Source: Bacillus_CJ salitolerans (lineage in GTDB: Bacteria > Bacillota > Bacilli > Bacillales > SA4). Taken from it: a DNA stretch of 64,000 nt. This document shows, piece after piece, positions 54,757 through 63,366 of the stretch (its first letter is position 1; each line of letters starts with the position of its first letter). The translations under genes and the position numbers were made by a program. The notes beneath the pieces were generated by a model. It was not told the DNA's origin. It worked only from the letters and a program-made list of their open reading frames with translations, and did not search any database. The stretch is taken from assembly GCF_042680805.1 (NCBI RefSeq), contig NZ_JBHUEM010000005.1, positions 123,821-187,820 on the forward strand, in the 5' to 3' direction.

Positions 54757-55557
54757 ATCACTATTATAGGAGTTAACTCTCACTATTTGTATACTAATCT
54801 ATCACTAATTAAGGAGTATAACTATCACTATTTATATAGTAATCTCTCACTATATGTGGAGTCTTATTATCACTACTTGAGGAGTATTGAATGTAATTGA
54901 AGGTAAAGCTCACTATTTAAGGAGTGATAACAGGTTATTTTATATTATTTCATGTAACTATCACTATTTAGGGAGTATATTTTACTAACTATCACACATT
55001 AAGGATTAGATTATTCTATAACTATCACTATTTGGGGAGTATGTTCATATAAATTAGGAATAGTTAGGTGATTTAATCGTAAAATAGGTGTATTTGATGT
55101 CATTTTGACTCCTTAAAAAGTGATAGTTAAACTTTATTATTTATATTTAAACCTATATTAAGTGATACTTTTTATAAACTATCACTATTTGGGGGGTGTT
55201 TGACTCATCAAATAGTGATAGTTAGTTATAGGATAAGAAATTCCTATTATCTCGCTGTTCCTTTTTGACTCCTTAAAGAGTGATAGTTTAAATTTATTTG
55301 TATGAAATTTCATGAAATAAGTGTGTATTCCTTAAACTATCACCATTTAGGGAGTCTCTGACACTTCGAAAGGTGATAGTTATTATTTCCCTGAAATACA
55401 TTTAGTTCTATGTCCTTTTGTTACTCCTTAAAGAGTGATAGTATAATTTTATGTATGTATTTCCCCTTAAAAAAGTGTGTTTTTAACCGAACTATCACCA
55501 TTTGAGGAGTAGAAATATATGGATAGGGTTCTGTATAGTAAAGGTGAGGTGATAGTT
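54757..55557. repeat. Iterons of the Rep_3 replicon (about 18 copies, both orientations)
   Basis: Consensus unit TATCACTATTTGGGGAGT. The first half (54757-55045) holds about ten direct copies, such as TATCACTATTTAGGGAGT and CTCACTATTTAAGGAGT. The second half (55100-55510) alternates direct and inverted copies, making long palindromes such as 55178-55223 and 55336-55381. A final inverted half, GGTGATAGTT, lies directly before the RepB start. Direct copies are expected origin sites and inverted ones operator sites. Confidence 0.85.
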
Positions 55558-56766
55558 ATGGCGAAAAGTGAACAACTTTCTTGGGAAGAAGAATTAACTA
55601 CGAGAATATCCCCTGAATATATTGTTAGCCAATCGAATCGATTAATTGAAACACCGCAAGATCTAAACTTGCAAGAACGTCGAATCATTCTAACATTAGC
55701 TTCTCTTATTCAGCCTGACGATGAGGATTTTCGCCTTCACAGAATAAAAGTAAAAGATTTAGCTGACATATTAGGTATTCAAGAGAAAAACTATTATCGA
55801 AAAGTACGTGAGATTGTTGTAGGGCTCCAACAGAAGATGCTGAGAATTGCAACTGGAGAGAAGGAGCTTCTAATAAATTGGTTATCTAGTTCAGAGTACT
55901 TTATGGGCGAGGGCGTTGTAGAATTGGAGTTCTCCACCAAGCTGCGTCCATTTTTAGTTCAATTAAAAAATGAGTATACACCTTTTAAGCTTAGGAATGT
56001 ACTTCGTTTGCGAAGTGAATATTCTATGAGAATGTATGAGTTATTAAAACAATATGAGAAGATACATAAACGTGAAATCTCATATGCAAAGCTTAGATAT
56101 TATTTATGTATTCCAGATGATAAATATGAACAATATGGACACTTTAAAAGTAAGGTTTTATTAAAAGCTCAAGAGGAGCTGAAAGAAAAAACCGATATTT
56201 CTTTTTCATTTGACGAACTAAAAAGAGGAAGAAAGGTAGTAGGTTTTAACTTTTACATAAATAGTAACACCCATTTCATTGAAGATGTTGCAAACAAGGA
56301 AGAGTTTAAAGATGATCCATATGGCATGTTAGTAAGATTTGGTGTTCGACCACAAAAGGCAAAAGAACTGACTGTTCTTTTTAGTCAAGAGCACATATTA
56401 GGTAATGTAAAGTATGTTGTGAAAGATAAAGGAAAAGAGAATATTGATAATATTAGTGGTTATATTATCAAGGCAATTGAAGGGAACTATGCAGAAATAC
56501 CTTCTCCATCTCAGCATATCGATGTACCAACTGTGGAAGAAATAAATAAAAAGATTCATAGCTACGCATTCTTTATGGAGCAAAAAGTAAAGGAACAGCT
56601 TCTCACCAAAGAAGGCGCTAAACAGGAATTAAAAAAATATTGCTATGAGTTGTTTATTCCTATCATTGAAATCCGAAGAGAGAATGGACTAGAACCAATA
56701 TCTGATTCCTCAATCGATAATCTTGTAGCAAAACAAACTTATCGTATAGCTTTAAAAAAGAATTAA
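55558..56766 (+). CDS. repB: Rep_3 family replication initiator
   Basis: 402 residues from ATG 55558, next to AAAGGTGAGGTG; an opening at 55519 lies within the iterons. Residues 15-235 are the Rep_3 pair of winged helices (RLIETPQDLNLQERRIILTL, IKVKDLADILGIQEKNYYRK, YSMRMYELLKQYEK and ISYAKLRYYLCIPD with KAQEEL). Rep_3 proteins bind iterons, open the origin and repress their own gene as dimers. The C-terminal 160 residues (KELTVLFSQEHILGNVKYVV, NISGYIIKAI) form a helical domain common in Bacillus RepB. A bidirectional terminator follows. Confidence 0.9.
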   Translation: MAKSEQLSWEEELTTRISPEYIVSQSNRLIETPQDLNLQERRIILTLASLIQPDDEDFRLHRIKVKDLADILGIQEKNYYRKVREIVVGLQQKMLRIATGEKELLINWLSSSEYFMGEGVVELEFSTKLRPFLVQLKNEYTPFKLRNVLRLRSEYSMRMYELLKQYEKIHKREISYAKLRYYLCIPDDKYEQYGHFKSKVLLKAQEELKEKTDISFSFDELKRGRKVVGFNFYINSNTHFIEDVANKEEFKDDPYGMLVRFGVRPQKAKELTVLFSQEHILGNVKYVVKDKGKENIDNISGYIIKAIEGNYAEIPSPSQHIDVPTVEEINKKIHSYAFFMEQKVKEQLLTKEGAKQELKKYCYELFIPIIEIRRENGLEPISDSSIDNLVAKQTYRIALKKN

Positions 56767-56806
56767 AAAGGAGATGACCTTACGATTTAAAGGCATCTCC
56801 TTTTTA
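56765..56806. terminator. Bidirectional terminator between repB and the peptide gene
   Basis: AAAAAGGAGATG and CATCTCCTTTTT are perfectly complementary with a 17-base loop. Confidence 0.85.
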
Positions 56807-56808
56807 AT

Positions 56809-56961
56809 TTAACCTACTGGGGGATAGATAGGTTCATCCTCTAGCGGATTTACTGTAGCTATTTCATTTTCTTCTACTAGTGGAATATCTGTCTGTGATA
56901 AATGGATCATTGAAAAAATTAACAAACTAGATAACAAAAGTATTCTCATTTTATGTTTCAT
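56809..56961 (-). CDS. Secreted signalling pre-peptide (NprX/PapR-like)
   Basis: 50 residues. A basic start (MKHKMR), a hydrophobic signal segment (ILLLSSLLIFSMIHL), then an acidic tail ending EDEPIYPPVG. The size, the Pro- and Gly-containing C-terminus and the position directly after an RNPP receptor are those of PapR and NprX (NprX works as a C-terminal peptide ending in KPDIVG). Its ATG overlaps the receptor stop (ATGA) and its GGAGG lies in the end of the receptor gene. The active peptide is likely cut from the last 5-10 residues. Confidence 0.75.
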   Translation of the reverse strand: MKHKMRILLLSSLLIFSMIHLSQTDIPLVEENEIATVNPLEDEPIYPPVG

Positions 56962-58202
56962 CCTCCAGATAGTTTACTTTTCAAAGCATTATTACTAATC
57001 TCTAAGTATAAGATTTTATTCCGCAAATCTTGTTTTCTATCATAATATTCTACCAAGGCAGAACAATAAGTAATGATATCATCATAAAAGTGATGTTGTT
57101 CCAGTTTCTTAAAATTACGATGTTTTTCCGCAAATTTCTGAATGGGTAAACGTAAGAATTCTTCCTTATATCGATATTTAATTTCTTTTGCAGTATGCTG
57201 TTCTTTTTTGGATAGTAAGAGTACTTCAGGTATTAATGTAAGTGCTTGTTCATTTTCACCTTTTTCAATATATGTCTCAACTAATTGAGCAAGTGTGGTT
57301 AGGTGGGAAATGCCAGCTAATTTAGAAGCATCAATACTCTTTTGTAGCAGTTCTATTGCCTCCTCATGTTGATCTTGAGATTTTTTTAAAATGGATAGAT
57401 TGTGTGTTATCTCTGCTATTGTCTTACTGTCACCGTTTCTTGTTGCATTATTTAATAAAAGCTCATAGAAGTATTGAGATTCCGTATTAGCACCAATACG
57501 CTGGTAGCAAATAGCTAAATTCATTTGGATATGAAGCTTTCTTGTAAAGTTATTATGAACCTGGAAATGTTCAAGTGCCTTAATCCCATAGAATATAGCT
57601 GCTCCAGGGTTCTTTACCATACTCATTACTAAGGAAAAGTGGTAATAGAAATCCCCAAAATGTTCAAAATCTTGTTCTTTATCTTTTAATTCTGTGAGTA
57701 GTACTACAGCATCTTTTAATTTTCTTTCTAATATCAAGTATACGGCATTAAAGTAAGTAAAAAGTAGTGTTTCTTGTTGGGAAAATTTATGAGCTTTTTG
57801 TGTTAACTGTTTTTTATATTCTTGCATCTTTTTTTTATCTTCTCGGAAAATATAATATCTGAAAAAAATAAGTTCTAAATAGTTTTTAAGTCCATAAAGA
57901 GATATATCTTCTTGTTTTTCCTGCAAATCTTTTAGTGAGTTCATAACAGTTTCAAGGTCTTGGTAGATTATGTTTTTATAGAATTGTTGAATGATAATCA
58001 AATATTGATTTCTTTCTTCTAACACCTTGTTGTAATTTAGGTTTAAACGTAACAAGAGCAAATCGATAGTCTTATGATTTACTTCTTTGCTGCCATTCTC
58101 TATTTTAGATAAATGGGAAACGGAACAAATGCCATGAGCTAAAGCATCTTGAGTCAACTCTAATTTTTTTCGGTAGCCTCTGATAATAAAACCTATGTTC
58201 AT
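56958..58202 (-). CDS. NprR/PlcR-type (RNPP) quorum-sensing transcription regulator
   Basis: 414 residues from ATG 58202, next to GGAGGTAACT. HTH at the start (LELTQDALAHGICSVSHLSKIENG), then repeated TPR-like helices (FGDFYYHFSLVMSMV, KLHIQMNLAICYQRI, AEITHNLSILKKSQDQHEEA, LAQLVETYIEKGENEQAL). Its size matches NprR (about 420) better than PlcR (285). Such receptors bind imported peptides and turn on secreted proteases. The pre-peptide follows; a protease gene is divergent. Confidence 0.85.
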   Translation of the reverse strand: MNIGFIIRGYRKKLELTQDALAHGICSVSHLSKIENGSKEVNHKTIDLLLLRLNLNYNKVLEERNQYLIIIQQFYKNIIYQDLETVMNSLKDLQEKQEDISLYGLKNYLELIFFRYYIFREDKKKMQEYKKQLTQKAHKFSQQETLLFTYFNAVYLILERKLKDAVVLLTELKDKEQDFEHFGDFYYHFSLVMSMVKNPGAAIFYGIKALEHFQVHNNFTRKLHIQMNLAICYQRIGANTESQYFYELLLNNATRNGDSKTIAEITHNLSILKKSQDQHEEAIELLQKSIDASKLAGISHLTTLAQLVETYIEKGENEQALTLIPEVLLLSKKEQHTAKEIKYRYKEEFLRLPIQKFAEKHRNFKKLEQHHFYDDIITYCSALVEYYDRKQDLRNKILYLEISNNALKSKLSGG

Positions 58203-58434
58203 AGTTACCTCCAAAGTCTTACATTTTATTCAAATGTATCAAATTTTCCCAATATTTTATACATACAATAAATGTAATTTTAATATTTTGTTTGGATTTC
58301 TAATAGAAATACATTAAAACCAAATCAAAATTTCCCAATACAGAAAATTGAAAAAGGTTGTTATGATGAATTTATGGAAAGCGCTTTCCTTATAAATTAT
58401 TACTAAATTTAATTGATAAGGAGATTTACCTTTA
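58203..58434. promoter_or_regulatory. Intergenic control region of receptor and protease: repeats and cre site
   Basis: TCAAATTTTCCCAATA (58239-58254) and TCAAAATTTCCCAATA (58325-58340) are direct repeats with one mismatch, likely receptor sites. A perfect palindrome GGAAAGCGCTTTCC (58376-58389) matches the catabolite-response (CcpA) box. A TTGAAA with a loose -10 lies at about 58347-58375, so the cre site would overlap the start of transcription and repress in rich sugar. Confidence 0.6.
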
Positions 58435-59028
58435 ATGATGAGAAGAACATTGTTGTTTGTTTTTGTAATTATGATGGTCCTTCCACAAGTTGCTCATGGA
58501 AAGACTTTATCATATTGGTATTCAAATTTAGATAAGATTGGAAATGACAGTAATAGATATATTTGGTCAAATGTTATAGACGGCTTCACGGTAAGTGATT
58601 TTACCTCATATCAAGACTATGCGAGAGACCAGTGGAGCAGTGATGCTGGAATATCCACATATGGTGCGGATGAAAAGGCTTCTTCCTCAATACACTGGTA
58701 TGGGGGAAATCAATCAACCTTACGAGAAATGGAACCATCACTGGAAGTTTATCGAGCTGTATGTGTACCCGAATATCTTTACCTTATAGGGAATCATACA
58801 TATAATGGAACAACTAAAGAAAATTGGAGAATGAAATCTAAGATTTATACACCAAAATTACCATGGTATTATGGATTTTCTAATTATAATCTAATGTTTA
58901 CTCATGAATTAGGACATGGATTAGGATGGCTGGGTCATAGTAGTAACTCTGGTGATTTGATGAATGCAGATGCATCGAATGACACTTTATCTACAAGGGA
59001 TATCAATCATTTACAACAAAATTATTAA
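58435..59028 (+). CDS. Secreted matrixin-like zinc metalloprotease
   Basis: 197 residues. Signal peptide to HG|K (MMRRTLLFVFVIMMVLPQVA and on). Zinc motif HELGHGLGWLGH at about residues 160-171 (HExxHxxGxxH), with the Met-turn SGDLMN after it, as in metzincins. No large pro-domain precedes it, so it is a small single-domain protease. AAGGAG site. It is divergent from the NprR-like gene, as the protease nprA is the target of NprR in Bacillus. Confidence 0.78.
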   Translation: MMRRTLLFVFVIMMVLPQVAHGKTLSYWYSNLDKIGNDSNRYIWSNVIDGFTVSDFTSYQDYARDQWSSDAGISTYGADEKASSSIHWYGGNQSTLREMEPSLEVYRAVCVPEYLYLIGNHTYNGTTKENWRMKSKIYTPKLPWYYGFSNYNLMFTHELGHGLGWLGHSSNSGDLMNADASNDTLSTRDINHLQQNY

Positions 59029-59044
59029 AAATAAGGAGTAAGAT

Positions 59045-59917
59045 ATGTATAAAATTTCTCTAATATTGGCGATACTCACAATGGTCTTTTCAAGCGGGTG
59101 TTCCTTAAGTACTTCAAATAGTTTAGAGTTAAATGAAGTTCACATGAACAAACTTGTACATGGGTTAACTGAAGATGAAATGTCTTTGGAGAATGCAATC
59201 GAAAAATATTCTGATCATGTTGTTTTGGGAACAATAAATGCGTTTGAGAAATTAAATAATTCAAGAGATATTTACAAAGTTACCATTACTGATTCAGTTC
59301 TTGGTGGTACACCAGAGGAAATATTAGTGTACACAACTGAAAAAGATATTCTTGAAATGGATAAAGAGTACCTATTATTTATAAAAGATTTCAGTTCTAA
59401 TGTGTATGACAAAGATTTTTTTGTATTAAATGAAGAGTTTGTAATTAAGGTTGAAGAAGATGGTACTTTATCGAGATTAGAAGATGTTTTCAAAAAGACC
59501 TATGTACCCCCTTTTGTTGAAGAGAAGTTCAATAACTATGGTGAGTTGAAAAAGCATATACAATCAAATTATAAAAAAGAGAAAACTAATAAAAAACAAT
59601 CAGTAGACAAGCTTAGTGATCATGAATTAGTAGATAAAGCTGACCATATTCTTAGCATCACTGTTTCCGAAGTAACTCCAGAACAAAATGGTTTAGCAAT
59701 TGTTGGTTATAAGATCAATAAGGCATATAAGAATGGAAACTTAGAAAATGTACATTCTTTACTTTTACCAAACACTCTTGAAGTAGGAAAGGAATATCTT
59801 ATTTTCCTAAATAATAGGGAAGAAGATCCTGGAGCTGTAACTATAACATCTAGAGAAGGTAGTATCATCGAAAAGGATACTAATGAATATAAGAAGATAA
59901 TAAAATTGCTAAACTAA
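59045..59917 (+). CDS. Lipoprotein downstream of the metalloprotease
   Basis: 290 residues. Signal sequence with lipobox FSSGC (Cys19), then two similar domains of about 110 residues: the first holds VVLGTINAFEKLNNSRDIYKVTITDSVLGG and YLLFIKDFSS, the second HILSITVSEVT and EYLIFLNNREEDPGA. Seventeen bases after the protease, so probably one operon. Possibly an inhibitor or immunity-type partner, by analogy with paired secreted proteases; this is inference. Confidence 0.6.
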   Translation: MYKISLILAILTMVFSSGCSLSTSNSLELNEVHMNKLVHGLTEDEMSLENAIEKYSDHVVLGTINAFEKLNNSRDIYKVTITDSVLGGTPEEILVYTTEKDILEMDKEYLLFIKDFSSNVYDKDFFVLNEEFVIKVEEDGTLSRLEDVFKKTYVPPFVEEKFNNYGELKKHIQSNYKKEKTNKKQSVDKLSDHELVDKADHILSITVSEVTPEQNGLAIVGYKINKAYKNGNLENVHSLLLPNTLEVGKEYLIFLNNREEDPGAVTITSREGSIIEKDTNEYKKIIKLLN

Positions 59918-59949
59918 ACTACCCTTACAGCTATAATTACTGGATTCTA

Positions 59950-59993
59950 TCTCCCAATTATGGTTTGCAGTAATGAGCCAAGAACAATCTAAC
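59950..59993 (+). repeat. 44-bp copy of cassette 5 (scar)
   Basis: Bases 59950-59993 are identical to 19908-19951 (TCTCCCAATTATGGTTTGC and on), including the one-base loss that distinguishes cassette 5 from cassette 11. It lies in the gap after the lipoprotein gene with nothing cassette-like on either side. Confidence 0.85.
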
Positions 59994-60082
59994 GTATTTT
60001 GGAAGGTCCACAAATTTAACTAATTAATAGTATTAAAATTCATAGATTTCCTAAACACTCTGTTACTCATTGGAAAAAAATG

Positions 60083-60188
60083 ATATAATTTAACAATGAA
60101 ATAAATAGAGAACGATTGGGAATACCCCACCGTTATAAAGCAAGCTATTTTAGCGTAAATTTGCTTTTTTAATGGTGGGGGTTTTTTT
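60083..60188 (+). promoter_or_regulatory. Promoter and GGGAATACCCC leader (copy E6)
   Basis: A TATAAT (near 60083-60088) stands 30 bases before the box. GGGAATACCCCACC (60118-60131) is followed by AAAGCAA/TTGCTTT and GGTGGGG with eight T. The start is 24 bases on. Because the -10 is so close, the box lies within the first 30 bases of the transcript. Confidence 0.75.
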
Positions 60189-60212
60189 CGTTGTTGTGAA
60201 AGGATATGTGAA

Positions 60213-62753
60213 ATGCCAATCAAAACAAAATTAACCATTCTCTTTTCAACTATTGTCGTAACTGTATTGGTCGTTAATAATGCTATGAATTATTTCAAAA
60301 CAAAGGATCTGTTAATACAGACGGAAGAACATAAGCTAAAATTAATATCTGACTACCTTGCATGGCAAATAGAAAAAGCAGAAAAGGGTACGGCTTATGT
60401 AGAAGATTTAATTGGTGCTAATTTACGATCTTCGTCCATTGCCATTGAATACGCACTTCCTAACCAGGCACAACATGTTACGAATACACAATTAAAGGAA
60501 TTGTCAAAAGAGCTTGGAATCGATCATATTACTCTATACCAAGAAAATAAGAGTAAATCTGATATTATCGGAGTCAAATCTAGTAATCCGAATGAAATGA
60601 ATATCAGTACAAAGGAATGGGGATATACCCACGTAGCACTACAAGAGTTACTGTCCAACCATAGGGTATCTATGAAGGATAAAGGTCAAACGTTACCCCA
60701 TTATTGGTCAGGTCCAACAGAAATCTCCTCTTCGGATCCTAACCATGTTGATAAATGGGGATATTACTTCACAGGCAAGACGGATTATGTGATTAATCCC
60801 TATTTACGTGATGAAAGTATACTTTACTATGAGAAAGAATTTGGGGCGCAGCAACTTATTCAAAATGTATCTAACTATGCTGACGAGATATTAGAAATTA
60901 CCGTCATCAATCCCTCTACCTTTGGAGAAGGGGAGAAGATAAGGGAGATAAACGGTAATCAAATTGTCCGTTTAAGTGATGAGCCAATACTTGCGGGTAC
61001 GTATATCTTTAGAACTGAACAAGACATCGCATTAGTGAAACAAGCGACGATTCAAAAGAGAACGTTAACATACATGAATAACATCAATAATAAGAACGTC
61101 TACAAGTATTTCTTTCCGGCCGTAATTCATGATAAACCTTATGTTATTTCTATTAGTTATGACTACGACTTTATTAGCTCAAAACTAGACAAACAAATGA
61201 GTGTGTATATATGGATAAGCCTTTTAGCGGTTGTTTTGGTTGTTACAGTCATTCGATTATTCGCTCAAAAGACATTAGCACCATTAGATAAAATCTTAAA
61301 GGGTATCCGTTATATTGCTGCGGGTCACTTTGGAAATAAAATTGATATTCGTTCCAAAGACGAACTAGGAGCACTTGCAAATGAAGTGAATACCATGAGT
61401 AAGAGTTTGAAGAGTTTTACAGCTGAAATTAACGAAAGCAAAAAGGTGATTGAGTTTCAAGCTTATCATGATCCGTTAACTTCATTACCTAACAGAAGGT
61501 ACATGCAGACATACTTAAAAGATGCTATTTATGAAGCTGATTTACAAAAGACTTCTATTGCGATTCTGTTTCTTGATATCGACCGATTTAAAACGATTAA
61601 TGACTCTAAGGGACATGAGTTTGGCGATAAAATCATCAAGAAAATTGGACATTTATTAAAGGAAAGTGTAGGGAGCAAAGGATTTATTTCAAGACAAGGG
61701 GGAGATGAATTTATTGTCATCTTACCTTATAAACATCTTTTTGGGGTCCATGAGATTGTTGATAAGATACTTGAAGGGTTCCGAAAACCTAAGATCATCG
61801 ATGAACAAGAATATTTTGTTACAACCTCAATTGGTATCAGTATTTACAGTGAACATAGCTTAGATGTCGATACGTTAATCAAGTACGCTGACATTGCTAT
61901 GTATGAGGCGAAGGATAAGGGAGGGAATCAAGCCGTTATCTATAACCATACAATGAGCGGTTCCCAGGAAGAATTTGAAATTGAAATGAGACTACGAGAA
62001 TCATTAAAGCTAGGTGATATCGACGTTGCATTTCAACCGAAATATCATTTAGACGAAGATCGAATTACAGGAGTTGAAGCATTGGTCCGTTGGTATGATG
62101 AAAAGCTAGGGACGGTTTCACCAAATTCCTTTATTCCAATCGCCGAAAAGACAGGATTAGTCAATGATGTTTGGGAAATTGTGATGGCGAAATCATGTGA
62201 GAAGGTTGCTGAATGGAGAAGAAAAGGACATGACGTGAAAGTGGCTGTAAACTTTTCAGCTGTTCAATTTGCCGCACCAGAAAAACTCGTAAATCGGGTG
62301 AAAGAAATTTTAATAGAATACTCTGTACCGCCAGAACTCTTTGAAATTGAGATCACGGAATCCGTTCTAATGGCTAGCAATACAGTCAACGCATTAAGAG
62401 AGTTAAAAGAGTATGGCATAACAATTGCTGTCGATGACTTTGGCACTGGTTATTCATCACTAAGTTATCTCAAGAATTTCCCACTAAACACACTGAAAAT
62501 CGACCGTTCATTCATTGAAGTCATTCGTGAAAATGGAGAAAATAGTGAGATCGCTGAAGCTATTATCATGCTTGCGAAGAGTTTGAATTTAAAAGTAGTG
62601 GCAGAAGGGGTAGAGGATGTAGCTCATGTCGATTATCTTCAAGCTAAAAAGTGTGAAGAGATACAAGGGTACTGGTTCAGTAAGCCATTACCAGCTGAAG
62701 AATTGGAGAAATTGTTAAACAATCATAAAAGCAGTCTTGCAAGATTTGCTTAG
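60213..62753 (+). CDS. Membrane-bound GGDEF-EAL protein (c-di-GMP turnover)
   Basis: 846 residues. A first span at about 8-25, a periplasm-like extracellular sensor (about 25-325) of Cache-like composition, a second span (VYIWISLLAVVLVVTVIRLF, about 330-350), a HAMP-like linker, a GGDEF domain (RQGGDEF at about 491-497) and an EAL domain (GVEALVRW near 619, then VNFSAVQF, ITES, DDFGTGYSSL and KIDRSF). All key EAL residues seem present, so it may hydrolyse c-di-GMP; GGDEF is intact but I see no RxxD inhibition site just before it. A plasmid copy could influence motility, biofilm or mating. Confidence 0.88.
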   Translation: MPIKTKLTILFSTIVVTVLVVNNAMNYFKTKDLLIQTEEHKLKLISDYLAWQIEKAEKGTAYVEDLIGANLRSSSIAIEYALPNQAQHVTNTQLKELSKELGIDHITLYQENKSKSDIIGVKSSNPNEMNISTKEWGYTHVALQELLSNHRVSMKDKGQTLPHYWSGPTEISSSDPNHVDKWGYYFTGKTDYVINPYLRDESILYYEKEFGAQQLIQNVSNYADEILEITVINPSTFGEGEKIREINGNQIVRLSDEPILAGTYIFRTEQDIALVKQATIQKRTLTYMNNINNKNVYKYFFPAVIHDKPYVISISYDYDFISSKLDKQMSVYIWISLLAVVLVVTVIRLFAQKTLAPLDKILKGIRYIAAGHFGNKIDIRSKDELGALANEVNTMSKSLKSFTAEINESKKVIEFQAYHDPLTSLPNRRYMQTYLKDAIYEADLQKTSIAILFLDIDRFKTINDSKGHEFGDKIIKKIGHLLKESVGSKGFISRQGGDEFIVILPYKHLFGVHEIVDKILEGFRKPKIIDEQEYFVTTSIGISIYSEHSLDVDTLIKYADIAMYEAKDKGGNQAVIYNHTMSGSQEEFEIEMRLRESLKLGDIDVAFQPKYHLDEDRITGVEALVRWYDEKLGTVSPNSFIPIAEKTGLVNDVWEIVMAKSCEKVAEWRRKGHDVKVAVNFSAVQFAAPEKLVNRVKEILIEYSVPPELFEIEITESVLMASNTVNALRELKEYGITIAVDDFGTGYSSLSYLKNFPLNTLKIDRSFIEVIRENGENSEIAEAIIMLAKSLNLKVVAEGVEDVAHVDYLQAKKCEEIQGYWFSKPLPAEELEKLLNNHKSSLARFA

Positions 62754-62858
62754 AAAGGAAACTCAGAAAGGAAAGGGGGTGATTCATGTAGATTTATAAA
62801 AAAGTTAATAAAATTAACCAGGGGAGTGTTTTTATGAAAGTCAGTCCAAACAATGAAT

Positions 62859-63032
62859 TTAATGATTATCCAATCCCTTTGCCTGTTCTTGTTCCGCAAC
62901 ATCAATTATTTGATTGAGTAACAGTGAGAAGTAAAGCACTTCTTTAGGATTTCTTGCATCTATCATGTTTTGTTTATATTCCTGGAACATCGATTTCTGT
63001 TCAGGGGTTAAGTGCTTCCATAATTCACTCAT
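62859..63032 (-). CDS. 57-aa acidic protein
   Basis: On the minus strand MSELWKHLTPEQKSMFQEYK, then helices to EQEQAKGLDNH, after AAGAGGTGTAAGG. Composition and site are convincing for a small protein. No family recognised. Confidence 0.55.
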   Translation of the reverse strand: MSELWKHLTPEQKSMFQEYKQNMIDARNPKEVLYFSLLLNQIIDVAEQEQAKGLDNH

Positions 63033-63094
63033 CCTTACACCTCTTTTTCTTTAAATTATAAGGACAGAACAATCGAAAAATAAAGCAAAAACCT

Positions 63095-63366
63095 AGTCAC
63101 GCCATCAAAAAGTCAAATGGTGTGACCGCTTGAAAGAGTTGACACAGTTTTTGCTTGATAAAATGCAACACTTTTTTCCAGTTAAGGACTTCCCTTTTTT
63201 ATGGAAGAGTGTGTATGATGGTCTTACAATCATGCAACTACTGTTTATCCTTACAGTTACGAGGGATGTATATTTACTAATAATTATGCACATTAACGAA
63301 GTTGTGCTTGTTGCACTAACGGAGCAGGTTTGTTGAAGAAGAGTATTATAGAGAGGAAAATAAAAT
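63095..63366. other. Region of unclear coding
   Basis: A hairpin GTCACGCCAT/ATGGTGTGAC lies at 63095-63126. The plus-strand frame 63130-63336 starts with TTG, has no ribosome binding site and reads as a decayed membrane peptide. A repeat copy lies at 63313-63343. I do not call a gene. Confidence 0.3.

Noticed and set aside
54573..54776. 67-codon frame before the iterons
   Set aside because: Rich in S, F, Y and N as random AT-rich DNA; no site.
54757..55557. CRISPR-like appearance of repeated units
   Set aside because: Units are 18 bases with irregular spacing and both orientations; they are iterons of a Rep_3 origin.
62834..62917. 27-codon plus-strand frame with GGGGAGTG site (MKVSPNNEFNDY...)
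   Set aside because: It overlaps the more convincing 57-aa minus-strand gene, is very short and shows no homologous features.
63130..63336. 68-codon plus-strand frame from TTG
   Set aside because: No ribosome binding site, biased hydrophobic composition, and it runs into an intergenic repeat.
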